64,000 bases of DNA from Epiperipatus broadwayi (Eukaryota; Onychophora; Udeonychophora; Euonychophora; Peripatidae). The notes beneath the pieces were generated by a model that saw only the letters and a list, made by a program, of their open reading frames with translations, did not search any database and was not told where the DNA came from. The stretch spans positions 1,614,001 to 1,678,000 of the forward strand of contig JAQFVV010000056.1 of NCBI GenBank assembly GCA_028023455.1, read 5' to 3'. The position numbers and the translations under genes are program-made. Below, in pieces: positions 12,501-21,843 of the stretch (its first letter is position 1; each line of letters begins with the position of its first letter).

Positions 12501-13257
12501 TTTTTTTTTTTAATTGAAATCAATGAAAGCTAGTTTTTCTATTATATAAAGCATTTTTTTTTTTCTGTATTTTTGAATAAATATATCCTTTTTAATAATG
12601 TTCTCTCATATTTGCTTCAACAACTTCAGTTTACTAATATACTAACACCATTACATCTTTGATTATTTTTTACATTTCTCTTGCAAAAAAGTAAAAGAAA
12701 AAATGTGCCTATATATATTATTTCTTAGTACATTTATTGTTGTTAAGCTGCGATATTAATGATTATATCCTTTACTAGTTTTAGTTCTTCTCATAAATTA
12801 TAATAATTGTCTTTATAAAATTTAAGACTTATTAAACTTCTTTTCACTTATTGTCTTTATAAGTATATTTTCTTTTCTCATTATCACAACTTTGGCCTCA
12901 TTATCTGTTAATGGTAAATGCCTTCACAACAATGCCACACTGCTTAATGTTTTTTTTCTTTATTAGCTGGTTTAATTTGCCAGTTTATGCTATATCTTTT
13001 CGTTTATTTACTCATTTTATTTCTGTTCAACCTTTTGTATTGATCTTATATATCAAAGTATTAATAATTCTATCATTTAATCATTTGGTATATATTTTCA
13101 AAAATTTTCACTTTTAGTTGAAACTACCTAGATCAAAATCTTTTTTAGCTATTTTTTTTAGTATATAATATATTCACAATATTTTTTGTAGCATTTATAT
13201 ATATTTAATATTATACTTTTTTAATATGCAAATTGTTTTGATATTCTAAATATTCAT
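6529..13257. other. Long AT-rich intergenic region, no gene recognised
   Basis: About 6.7 kb of low-complexity AT-rich DNA after the TTAA site. Short open frames here are Phe/Ile/Leu/Lys/Asn-rich and look like chance. It contains a G run near 8528, a short (TG)n near 9541 and a (TTG)n tract near 10142. I see no transposon termini, tRNA or exon-like island. Old, unrecognisable repeats are likely. Confidence 0.6.
10142..10172. repeat. (TTG)n microsatellite
   Basis: About nine uninterrupted TTG units. Confidence 0.95.
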
Positions 13258-13400
13258 TATATTCATTACACCAATGATATAACCATATTTGCAGACTCAG
13301 AAAAAGAAATGAATAAAATACTTTAGATATTAAATATGTTTATAGAATCTTTTAAATTAAATATTAATAAGTGATTGTGATAGTTAGAAAGAAAATAAAA
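13258..13400 (+). pseudogene. LINE reverse transcriptase fragment (motif C region)
   Basis: Reads NDITIFADSEKEMNKIL, a stop, then LNMFIESFKLNINK. This is the segment around RT motif C and the following helix (FADS-E-L...L-F...GLKIN-K) of a LINE, with the catalytic YADD worn down. It is cut by the hammerhead repeat cluster at 13415 and probably resumes at about 14470. Confidence 0.6.
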
Positions 13401-13414
13401 AGTCCAATTGATGA

Positions 13415-13869
13415 GCAAAACTCTCCATACCATATTGCCAATCAGTGCCAACCAGAGTAATCAATGGATAGCAGAAGGCTTGTGCATAAAATCCCTATAT
13501 AGTGCCTACTTATCCAATATCTCCAGACTAGTTTCTGGCTTATGGCCTTCATCAGTGAGGAGTTTTGGATCTGAGAGCACTGCACCTAGATCTTAGCATC
13601 TAATGCAACCCTCCAGCAGCCACATTTTATGTCTACTTAACTTCAAAACTATGAGAATAAAATTAAAAACACAATAATATTTTCAATCTAAGCTCAATAG
13701 CTTATATAGTCATATGGTTTGAATCCAGTTCAATACCCATACATTTTGGTGTCTTTGGCTTTTTAACAACTATAGCCACCACTATCCTATTAGGCAGGAT
13801 TGGTGTTAAACCACTAAACATCACATGATCACTATTTCTTATGCTAGCACATTACTGTTATTAAAACAG
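13415..13869 (-). repeat. Hammerhead repeat, full antisense unit
   Basis: Complete unit in minus orientation. GCAAAACTCTCCATAC at 13415 recurs at 13870, giving a period of 455 bp, the same as the tandem pair at 1-765. So this locus also began as a tandem dimer. It lies inside a LINE remnant. Confidence 0.8.
13512..13570 (-). ncRNA. Hammerhead ribozyme motif (copy 3)
   Basis: On the minus strand: CTGATGA core, GGC-CATAA-GCC stem II, GAAACTAGTC, and inner stem I with TGGAGA. Outer stem I is ATCCAA/TTGGAT at the two ends. The core is conserved; inner stem I has changed from TGGGGA to TGGAGA. Confidence 0.7.
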
Positions 13870-14001
13870 GCAAAACTCTCCATACAGTAGTGCCAATCAG
13901 TGCCAGACAGAGTAATCAATGGATGCCAGAAGGCTTGCGCATAAAATCTCTATCTAGTGCCTATTCATCCAATATCTCCAGACTAGTTTCTGGCTTGTGG
14001 C
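13870..14001 (-). repeat. Hammerhead repeat, truncated second antisense unit
   Basis: Starts like the first antisense unit but breaks off inside the ribozyme: after TGGCTTGTGGC (stem II) the similarity ends. The partial ribozyme (13967-14001) retains GAAACTAGTC and the stem I 3' half but lacks the CTGATGA core. Confidence 0.75.
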
Positions 14002-14022
14002 TAATAGTTTATGGTTTCTCTT
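14002..14022. other. Junction filler between inverted hammerhead repeats
   Basis: About 20 bp (TAATAGTTTATGGTTTCTC) matching neither arm clearly; it joins the antisense and sense copies. Confidence 0.5.
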
Positions 14023-14460
14023 TAGTAGGATAGTGGTGGCTATGTTTGTTAAAGAGCCAAAGACTCCAAAATGTATGGGGACTGAACTGGTTTCAGACCA
14101 GTATGACTATATAAGCTAATGAGCTTAGATTGGAAATATTATTGTGTTTTCAATTTTGTTCTCATAGTTTTGTAGTTAAGTAGAGATAAAAGGTAGCTGC
14201 TGGAGGGTTGCATTAGATCCTAAGATCTAGGTGCAGTGCTCTCAGATCCAAAGCTCCTCACTGATGAAGGCCACAAGCCAGATACTAGTCCTGGGATATT
14301 GGATGAGTAGATACTAGATAGGGATTTTATGCACAAGCCTTCTGGCATCCATTTATTACTCGGGTTGGCACTACTGTATGGAGAGTTTTGCCTGTTTTAA
14401 TAACAGTAATGTGCTAACTTAAGAAATAGTGATCATGTAATGTTTATGTTTAGAATAAGT
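14023..14460 (+). repeat. Hammerhead repeat, sense unit
   Basis: Runs from TAGGATAGTGGTGGC through the TATATAAGC-TGAGCTTAG block and ribozyme to GTTTTGCCTGTTTTAATAACAG and beyond. It lies opposite to the two antisense units to its left, making a large imperfect inverted repeat. Confidence 0.8.
14246..14304 (+). ncRNA. Hammerhead ribozyme motif (copy 5, mutated)
   Basis: ATCCAA (14246-14251) pairs with TTGGAT (14299-14304) and CTGATGA is intact, but GAAAC has become GATAC and an extra C follows GTC. Both changes fall in the catalytic region, so it is probably inactive. Confidence 0.65.
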
Positions 14461-15010
14461 CAAGGAATTTTATCTGGGGAGTATAATTTGTTATGACAAT
14501 GGTTGTTCTTGTTGAAATTAAAAGAAAAATGTTAGTGAAACATGTTTTTTAAAATAAAAAATCTTTGCTACTAAATAAAAATATTGATACAAAAATAGAA
14601 TGAAATTTATTAAAATCTTCATTTTGGGTATAATGACTTATGTTTGTGACACATGTTCCTTGGAAAAACAAGAAGTGTTGGAAAGAATGGAAATGTGGCT
14701 GTGGAGAAGATTAAGTAGAAGGAGTTTGGATAGAAAATAAGACTAATGATCAAATATTAATAGAACTTGGAATAAAAAGAGAGAACTAGTGAATATGATG
14801 AAAATGAGGAAGAATAAGTTTTGGGGTTACATTTTAAGACATGATAGGTTTTTACAAAATATTTTGAAAGACAAAATTTTAGGAAGAAGATTGAGAGGCA
14901 GACCTATCTATAAAATGTGAGCAGTGAAAATGAATGATTTTGTGTGCAGATATAAAATGAATTGCTGAAGATATAACAATGTGGCTACAACAACAAGGCA
15001 TTGCCTTTAT
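14461..15010 (+). pseudogene. LINE C-terminal remnant (continuation of 13258-13400)
   Basis: From about 14650 the plus strand reads LEKQEVLERMEMWLWRRLSR, then IELGIKRELVNMMKMRKNKF, WGYILRHDRFLQNIL and GRRLRGRPI. This is the conserved post-RT segment of many animal LINEs (E-x-W-x-x-R-R-L ... GHI-RHD ... G-R-GRPR). Stops and frameshifts are present. Together with 13258-13400 it suggests one LINE copy split by the hammerhead cluster. Confidence 0.65.
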
Positions 15011-16271
15011 GAGCTGGCGGTAATGCTTCTAAATTTTATTTGTTGCCTTCAATGCTTTGGTTGTTTGGTTTGTTATTTATTATTATAAAACTTGCAGTTT
15101 CTAATACCAAGTTATGTGGTATCTAGGTTAGATATTTCTATTTGAAAACTTTCCATAATAAAATTATTTTATATTTTAAATATATCATTTTTTTGTCAAG
15201 GTTCATGACTAATATATACAACTTTTTTTCATTCAGTTATTTAAAGTGGCTGTTTCATTTGTCTTTTATTATCTTTAATGGTATATCTGTGAAATGGAAC
15301 TTAATTTGTGTTGCCACAAGATGTCTTTGTTATTAAACTTTTTTTGTAATACAAAGTGTATGATTATTGAAACTATTTAAACCAATATATAATTTGATCA
15401 GATGTGCTCATTGCTGCTCCTGTTGTGTTCACTTAATCACAATGATAAAGTAACATACTTGAGAGCTGAAGACTTAGATTAATTATCATCTGACTTATGG
15501 GAAAAAATCTATTTATTAAGTTGAATTGGAATTTGTGTCAAGCTATCCTTCAAACAACCATATATATAATGGTTATTAATTTATTTATTTTTGTATTACA
15601 GTAATATCTTTTATCAATCAAATTATCTTGTTTTGCTTTCTATAAGATTCTAAATAGTCTATCAGTTGTTAATTTTATTGCTAAAAATAATAATGTTAAT
15701 GCAAAAATGAGAACTTATATACCAAACCATAAATATCAAAAACTAAATGGTTGTCTATTTAAATCATATCACAGTTATTTTTATTGTGCAATTATAGTAG
15801 TGAGTTTGACAATATATTGCTGAAATTTTATTGATTTGTTTAAGCATTAAGGCTATTATGATATAATTTAAATATATGCGCACACATCTGTATTTATAAT
15901 TAGCCAGCTGTGTCACTTAAATTACTAGGTCTTTTTTACAAGCAGATGAAAAAATTAAACTACTTTCCATTTGCCATTAAGATTTTAAATGAATAAAAAA
16001 AAAACAGAGGATACCAGCTGTAAAGTTAAATCTAAACAAACCAAAATACTAAGTAGATATTGTTAAATAAAGAGATGAAATGGGTAATTGTGCATATAAT
16101 GAATGTAAAGTTCTAGTTAATAATGCAATTCTTATTGAAATCTAATAGAGAAATTGTTGACAAAGCTATATATAAACTGCCTAAATTATAGATAGGCTGA
16201 ATTATTGGAAAGATGGAATAGTAATACTTCTGTACAATTTCTTTGCTAACGTCATTAATCAAACAAATATA
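15011..16271. other. AT-rich intergenic DNA
   Basis: No gene or recognisable element. Short open frames are of chance composition. Confidence 0.55.
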
Positions 16272-16349
16272 ATTTCTTTCCACTTCTTATCCTATTATGC
16301 AGTTATATATATATATAACTGCATAATAGGATAAGAAGTGGAAAGAAAT
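16272..16349. repeat. Perfect 78-bp palindrome
   Basis: Two 39-bp arms match exactly with no spacer: the left arm starts ATTTCTTTCCACTTC and the right arm ends GAAGTGGAAAGAAAT, with a (AT)n centre. As RNA it would form one continuous hairpin. Confidence 0.95.
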
Positions 16350-16363
16350 ATATATATATAAAG

Positions 16364-16486
16364 TACTAGCCAACAAAAAACTAAACTTTACTAAAATTCT
16401 TCCATAATCATGGTTTCATTTGTTAATAGGTGAAACCATTCTTGTGGAAGAATTTTAGTAAAATTCTAGTTTTGTCTTGGCTAGTA
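16364..16486. repeat. Imperfect palindrome, about 55-bp arms
   Basis: Left arm TACTAGCCAA...GGTTTCA (16364-16418) and right arm TGAAACC...TTGGCTAGTA (16431-16486) pair with few mismatches around a 12-nt loop. The size and fold resemble a foldback MITE or a miRNA-type hairpin. No target duplication was identified. Confidence 0.85.
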
Positions 16487-16954
16487 TTGTAATGTTATAT
16501 GAATTTTTTTGTTATTTATTATTACTAGTATAGCATTAGGCAGTATTTAATATATATGTTATTTAAAACCCAGCAATATTTAGATAATCCCAATATCAAT
16601 AACAATCAATAATTTCAAACTGTTGTCAAGGCAAACCATTTAGCCTTGAGCATTATATATATATATATTAACATAAAATATAAATAAATATTATAGACAA
16701 CTATTTGAATTAATAAATAATAATAAATTTATTTTGCATCTAATCGATTTTCGTTCAAATGAACCTCTTCAAGATGTCAGAATAAATTAAAAAGTCACGC
16801 GATTTATATTAACTTAGTATACACTTATTGTTCAAACCAAACATTAAAAATTAATAATATTTATAATATTTATTTATATTTTATGTTAAAGTATTTTATA
16901 AAGACAACATAATGGATGTTAATTCCATCGTATGAAATATATATATATTAAGTA
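16487..16954. other. AT-rich DNA before the gap
   Basis: No coding signal. Ends in (TA)n then TTAAGTA directly against the N run. Confidence 0.6.
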
Positions 16955-17454
16955 NNNNNNNNNNNNNNNNNNNNNNNNNNNNNNNNNNNNNNNNNNNNNN
17001 NNNNNNNNNNNNNNNNNNNNNNNNNNNNNNNNNNNNNNNNNNNNNNNNNNNNNNNNNNNNNNNNNNNNNNNNNNNNNNNNNNNNNNNNNNNNNNNNNNNN
17101 NNNNNNNNNNNNNNNNNNNNNNNNNNNNNNNNNNNNNNNNNNNNNNNNNNNNNNNNNNNNNNNNNNNNNNNNNNNNNNNNNNNNNNNNNNNNNNNNNNNN
17201 NNNNNNNNNNNNNNNNNNNNNNNNNNNNNNNNNNNNNNNNNNNNNNNNNNNNNNNNNNNNNNNNNNNNNNNNNNNNNNNNNNNNNNNNNNNNNNNNNNNN
17301 NNNNNNNNNNNNNNNNNNNNNNNNNNNNNNNNNNNNNNNNNNNNNNNNNNNNNNNNNNNNNNNNNNNNNNNNNNNNNNNNNNNNNNNNNNNNNNNNNNNN
17401 NNNNNNNNNNNNNNNNNNNNNNNNNNNNNNNNNNNNNNNNNNNNNNNNNNNNNN
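16955..17454. other. Assembly gap of exactly 500 N
   Basis: Unknown sequence. The left edge ends ATATATATATTAAGTA and the right side soon reads ATATATATATATTAAGTATA, so the two edges share a short repeat; the gap may be a placeholder over a collapsed or overlapping TA tract. Open frames across it are meaningless. Confidence 0.98.
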
Positions 17455-17847
17455 AATGGCACAATATATATATATTAAGTATATTCTAAACAATGGTAAA
17501 TGACTTATAATATAATATAAATAAAAATCATAGAGAAGTATTTTTGATTATACTCATAATCATTATCAATGCAATTCAAATTTCAAAACGGAATCATCTA
17601 CTACCAATTGGAAACACATCTAAATATCCCATAATTCATTAATCTTAACATTTGCTGACTGTCTATTTATTATTGTATTTTTATATCCACTAATAAAAAT
17701 TGCTTCCTTAATTTTTTTTTTCATTATCTCTCTCTTGACCTAAAATTTCTCTCTTTGTATATCAAATTGAAAATTACAATTCCTATCATGATCATAAAAA
17801 ACACATTCAGTATATAACTTCACTTCATTATTTCTATCACTATATAT

Positions 17848-18111
17848 TTATACATTTTTCAAAACTCTCTTATACAACAATTTATGCTTCTTAATTCTCT
17901 TTTCCATATTACATCTAGACTCCCCCACATACGATAAATTATACCCACAAAAAATTCTATAAATCACATTACTCAAATTATTTCTTTCTAACTTATCTTT
18001 TGAATTATTAATTATTTTATTTAAATTACCTGAACCATAAACTGAAATATTATATATTCCATTATAAACTTTTTTCATAAATTTCACTTGATTATTATTA
18101 TAAAAAGGCAA
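17848..18111 (-). pseudogene. GIY-YIG endonuclease domain of the Penelope-like element
   Basis: Minus-strand translation has VIYRIFCGYNLSYVGES followed by RCNMEKRIKKHK. IYRI with YVG and a downstream Arg are the GIY-YIG signature as it appears in Penelope-like elements, where the first motif is IYxI rather than GIY. In living elements the domain nicks DNA for target-primed reverse transcription. The plus-strand sister copy (21080-21265) is nearly the same protein. The reading frame upstream is interrupted by a SINE at 18118-18222. Confidence 0.8.
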
Positions 18112-18117
18112 AGAAGT

Positions 18118-18222
18118 CCTTTTTTTTTAAGTGTCATAGCATCGGCCGGGACACGAACCCGCAACCCGGGCAACTGCCTGCAAGTGCAAGGCAGTCGCAC
18201 TGACCTCTCGACCACCAATGAA
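18118..18222 (-). mobile_element. tRNA-derived SINE inserted in the Penelope-like element
   Basis: On the minus strand: a box A-like TGGTCGAGAGGTCAGTGC, a box B-like GCGGGTTCGTGTCCCGGCC, then GATGCTATGACACTT and an A-run. This is an RNA polymerase III type head and a poly(A) tail. Its flanks read GATTTC and GACTTC (minus strand), a probable 6-bp target duplication with one mismatch. The sister arm at about 20890 keeps the uninterrupted site GGATTTCTTTGC, so the empty allele is visible within the same window. Confidence 0.8.
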
Positions 18223-18225
18223 ATC

Positions 18226-18575
18226 AATTTTTTACTCTCAATTTTTACATCACCAACATTTCTATTAATTTTCTTATTAAATTGACAAATTACCCGATAA
18301 ATTTCTTTAATATTATAACCGAAACTTAATAATTCATTTACATAATTTTCAATATTTTTCTTTTTATCACACAAATATTTACACAAAATATTATTCCTAT
18401 GTAAAAAAGATCTAAAACCAGCCATTTTATAAATTATATGGCACTTTAGATAAATATGGAATATACCTCTCATTTTAATAGGTTTAACAAACAATTTATA
18501 TTCAATCATATTACTGTTCCTTGAAATAATTAAATCTAAATATTTAATACTATTATTGAATATAATAATAGTATC
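18226..18575 (-). pseudogene. Penelope-like RT C-terminal and linker segment
   Basis: Minus-strand reading contains KYLDLIISRNSNMIEYKLF (the FLDL-type strand and helix after the YVDD box of Penelope RTs), then FLHRNNILCKYL, YNIKEIYRVICQF and NRNVGDVKIESKK. The last part is duplicated in the plus-strand copy at 20807-20890. Confidence 0.7.
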
Positions 18576-19765
18576 GGTAATACATTGTTTAATCATCTAT
18601 ACCACACGATGGCACTGTTGCTAGTGAAAAACAAATAGATATAACGTTACCGGGCTGTTTTTATTTTGTTGATTTATGTTTTTAATTTTTGGATTTGCTT
18701 GATTATTTTTTTGTGTGTGTTTTTTTTTAACCAGTTTTATGTATATTTCTTATAAATAAAAAAAATGTTTTGTTTTTTTTTTTGGCTTTTTAAAACATTC
18801 TGTTTTTTTTTTTTAAAAAAAAAAAAAACATTTCTTTTTTCCGGTCTTTTTTTTTTTTTTAAGGAACTTTTTTTTTTCAGTCTTTTTTATTGTTTTTGAA
18901 GAAACTTTTTTTTTTCCCAGAAACAACGCTTTCTCGACAGACCTCTCTAAGACCTGTTACCATATTCCTTATGGTGTTTTGGTACATTTCCAACTCAGCT
19001 CTAATATGCTTCACTGTACACTTATCTCAGCTTCAATAATAAATTAGCCATACCGCTTGTGAAAAAGCAATTCAGCAGCCCATCAAATCCCATTCCATGA
19101 GCAAATGGAACATCTTCTCAACATTGTTGCAATTGATGTTCCATTTCAGATGTTTGACAATGCCTTAATTTCATTAAACCACCACAAAGACAGTTTTTCT
19201 GGGTGATTAAAATTTTTTTTTTGGTTGAAGGAAGGCCACCACAATGCTTTTGTAGCAGGTAAATCTAAAAACTACAATGCCAAATGATTGTCTACCAATT
19301 AATTGTTTTGATCTCGAAAAAGTATCAAAAAGTCCTCGACTTGATCGTGAACTTTGCCGAATTATGATTTACACTCCTCATTTAGTGAATTGTGACCCCT
19401 GACAATGAAAGTAGGGGTGTTTGAGAATTTGTTACAATTTTTACTAACTCACATAAATTACAATACATTTAACCCCCCAAAAAAATCCATTGTAATATAC
19501 TTTTCGTCATTACAACTGTAGAAATCTTTATGTCATACATTGTACAATCGTCAAGAGTAATGTCTATAGAGAGTGTCTCATACTTTGTCACTAATGATGT
19601 TCAACATGCTAGAGATGTTGGGGTAAGGATGCACTTTAACATCTTAATGTTTGAACAGTTTACAGGCCGTGATATTTATGAGTGGCCTTGTAAACAGCAT
19701 ATTTCTGTGGTTTAGCATAGAAACAGTCCCGTCATGCAGTGTGGATGATTAGATGATGTATTACC
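18576..19765. mobile_element. 1.19-kb insertion in the Penelope-like RT
   Basis: This segment splits the RT coding region. Its ends form an imperfect inverted repeat: GGTAATACATTGTTTAATCA at the left; the right end read in reverse is GGTAATACATCATCTAATCA. Weaker similarity continues inward (ACTGTTGCTAG against ACTGTTTCTAT). No target duplication is clear. The inside has long T and A runs and no recognised protein; a 61-codon open frame at 19530-19715 resembles nothing I know. Best guess is a non-autonomous DNA transposon. Confidence 0.5.
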
Positions 19766-20297
19766 TTATATTCTTTCTCCATAGTCCACTTAAGACCTTT
19801 TAATTCATTAACTTCATCAATAATTTTATCAATCATTTCTGAAGAAGCATAAAAATATCATCTACATATCTTGTATATATCTTAATATTTCCCATAAATA
19901 TAAATTTGTTTAAAATCTTTTCTTCATAAGACAAAACAAAACTGCATAACTATGCCACCATTGGTAGTCCGATTGGCCATCCTTTACTCATTTTATAAAA
20001 TTTGCCATTAAATGATGCAACAATATTTTGTTCAATAAAATTTAAAGCCTTCATCACAAAACATATTAATTGATTATCAACTTTCTTCTCCAATAAATCT
20101 TGATGAATTTTAATTGAATCTCCTCTATCAATAGAGCCATACATCTCAGATACATCCAATGATACTAAAATATCATCACACTCCAAATTAAAATTTTTAA
20201 TTATATCAACAAAATCAAATGATGTCAATATAGAATATTCTCCAAATCCAAGTAAATCCTGTAAAATTTTAGCTATATATTTACTAGTCTTATACAT
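19766..20297 (-). pseudogene. Penelope-like reverse transcriptase, palm region
   Basis: Minus strand: DDILVSLDVSEMYGSIDRGD carries motif A (catalytic Asp in LDVSEMYGSI), KGWPIGLPMVA is a worn motif B (normally KGLPMGSPLS), and YTRYVDDIF at about 19874-19848 is motif C with both aspartates. A stop follows soon after. The motif order and the spacing to the GIY-YIG domain match Penelope-like elements. Confidence 0.8.
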
Positions 20298-20408
20298 AAA
20301 AGACCCTCAAAAATTATTCTAAGTGGATAACCTTTTTTATGTAATTTTACATTAGCAAATACACATGGACAAACAGCACTTAAAGGATATAATGAAATAT
20401 ACACATTA

Positions 20409-20784
20409 TCACATTCTTTTATTCTTTGCCTTTAATAAAATGTTATTAATACATTTCATTCTCTCTGAATCAACATTATATTTATCAATCAATTCAAAAT
20501 GTAATTTATCTATTTGTAATATAACTCCTGGAACATATTCATTATTTGACATTAAACACATGTGTGAACCTTTATCTTCCTTTAAACAAATCAATTTATC
20601 TCTCATTAATTGCCTTTTTAATAATCCAATAACTTTTCCATGAATTATCGTATTTATTAAAGTTTTGTAATTTAACATTTTTAACAATGTTGTTAAACTC
20701 ATTTGCAGTCATTAACCTCCTATCATAAGAATTTTGAACTGATGATATAATCTCCAGTTTATAATCATCAACTATATCACCCAC
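20409..20784 (-). pseudogene. Penelope-like element N-terminal region
   Basis: Two overlapping open frames (20784-20596 and 20702-20409) that together look like one protein with a frameshift: VQNSYDRRLMTANEFNNIVK, then a stretch with KDKGSHMCLMSNNEYV. The second resembles the K-DKG-x-V fingers segment that precedes the RT palm. Confidence 0.55.
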
Positions 20785-20907
20785 ATATTTAAGTGTGGGT
20801 TATAATATAAAAGAAATTTATCAGGTAATTTGTCAATTTACTAAGAAAATTAATAGAAATGTTGATGATGTAAAAATTGAGAGTAAGAAATGGATTTCTT
20901 TGCTTTT

Positions 20908-20909
<2 letters not shown>

Positions 20910-20946
<37 letters not shown>

Positions 20947-20963
20947 CATCATCATCATCATCA
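20910..20963. repeat. (TAA)n(ATC)n microsatellite
   Basis: About ten TAA units followed by six ATC units inside the truncated Penelope-like copy; the other arm has only a few TAA-type units at this place, so it expanded after duplication. Confidence 0.95.
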
Positions 20964-21079
20964 AGTGAAATTTATGCAAAAAGTTTATAATGGAATATAT
21001 AATGTATGTTTGATTTTATGGTTTGGGTAATTTAAATAGAATAATTAATAATTAAAAAGATAAGTTAGAAAGAAATAAT

Positions 21080-21265
21080 TTGAATAATGTGATTTATAGA
21101 ATTTTTTGCGGGTGTAACTTATCATATGTTGGGGAGTCTAGATGTAATATGGAAAAGAGAATTAAGGAAAATAAATTGTTGTATAAGAGAATTTTGAAAT
21201 ATGTACAGATATATAGTGATAGAAATAATGAAGTGAAGTTATACACTAAATATGTTTTTTTATGA
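21080..21265 (+). pseudogene. GIY-YIG domain of the plus-strand Penelope-like copy
   Basis: MNNVIYRIFCGCNLSYVGES then RCNMEKRIKENKLLYKR. Same motif set as the minus-strand copy, with a few substitutions, and a stop after the tail. It lacks an RT and so is non-autonomous. Confidence 0.75.
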
Positions 21266-21673
21266 TCATGATAGGAATTGTAATTTTAAATTTGATTTTG
21301 ATATAAAAAAAGATAGAAATTTTAGGTCAAGAGAGAGATAATGAAAAAAGAAAAATTAAGGAGGCAATTTTTATTAGTAGATATAAAAAATAATAAATAG
21401 ACAGTCAACAAATGTTAAGATTAATGAATTATGTGATATTTAGATTGACATGTGTTTCTGGTTGGTAGTAGATGATTCCATTTTGAAATTTGAATTGAGT
21501 TGATAATGATTATGAATATAATCAAAAATATTTCTCTATGATTTTTATTTATATTATTTTATAAGTTGTTTACCATTGTTTGGAATATACTTAAGTTTTG
21601 TTACTGTATTATTAATATTAGTGGACATTTTATTTTGTTTTAATATATATACACAATATATTCCTTACTTGAA

Positions 21674-21843
21674 CACTTTATAATGCAATGACTAATAAAA
21701 AATAGAATTTATTCTTTCTTGCTTACAGTATAGTTATATATATTTAAATGTTGTAACTCTGATGATGGTTATTGGGCAGTTGAACTTATAAGCAAAAAAG
21801 AATACATTCTATTTTATATTATACATTGCATTGTAAAGTGTTC
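21674..21843. repeat. Imperfect inverted repeat, about 55-bp arms
   Basis: GAACACTTTATAATGCAATG at the left is mirrored by CATTGCATTGTAAAGTGTTC at the right, and similarity continues inward through an AGAATTTATTCTTTCTTGCT-type block. It lies just past the Penelope-like tail and may be its end structure or a separate foldback element. Confidence 0.75.

Larger units (their letters stand above)
17455..20806 (-). mobile_element. Penelope-like element, minus strand
   Basis: Read on the minus strand from 20806 to 17455: an N-terminal region (20784-20409), a Penelope-type RT (20297 to about 19766, YVDD at 19868-19857), then after a 1.2-kb insertion the rest of the RT and a linker (18575-18226), a SINE insertion, and a C-terminal GIY-YIG endonuclease (18111-17848). 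This RT plus GIY-YIG order defines Penelope-like elements. It has several stops and shifts. Its 5' end meets a plus-strand copy of its own 3' half at about 20807. Confidence 0.85.
20807..21620 (+). mobile_element. 5'-truncated plus-strand Penelope-like copy, head-to-head
   Basis: Begins at YNIKEIYQVICQF, exactly where the minus-strand copy has the same words, and continues through the GIY-YIG domain and the downstream AT-rich tail. The tail is the inverted counterpart of 17455-17870. At the junction is a short hairpin, CCCACA...TGTGGG (20780-20799). Head-to-head partial copies are typical products of Penelope-like insertion. Confidence 0.8.

Noticed and set aside
16896-17493. Four open frames of about 180 codons
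   Set aside because: They consist almost wholly of gap Ns.
21760-21800. CTGATGATGGTTATTGGGCAGTTGAAC as a possible third hammerhead behind the Penelope-like copy
   Set aside because: It has CTGATGA, but GAAAC is missing and stem II does not pair well; too decayed to claim.
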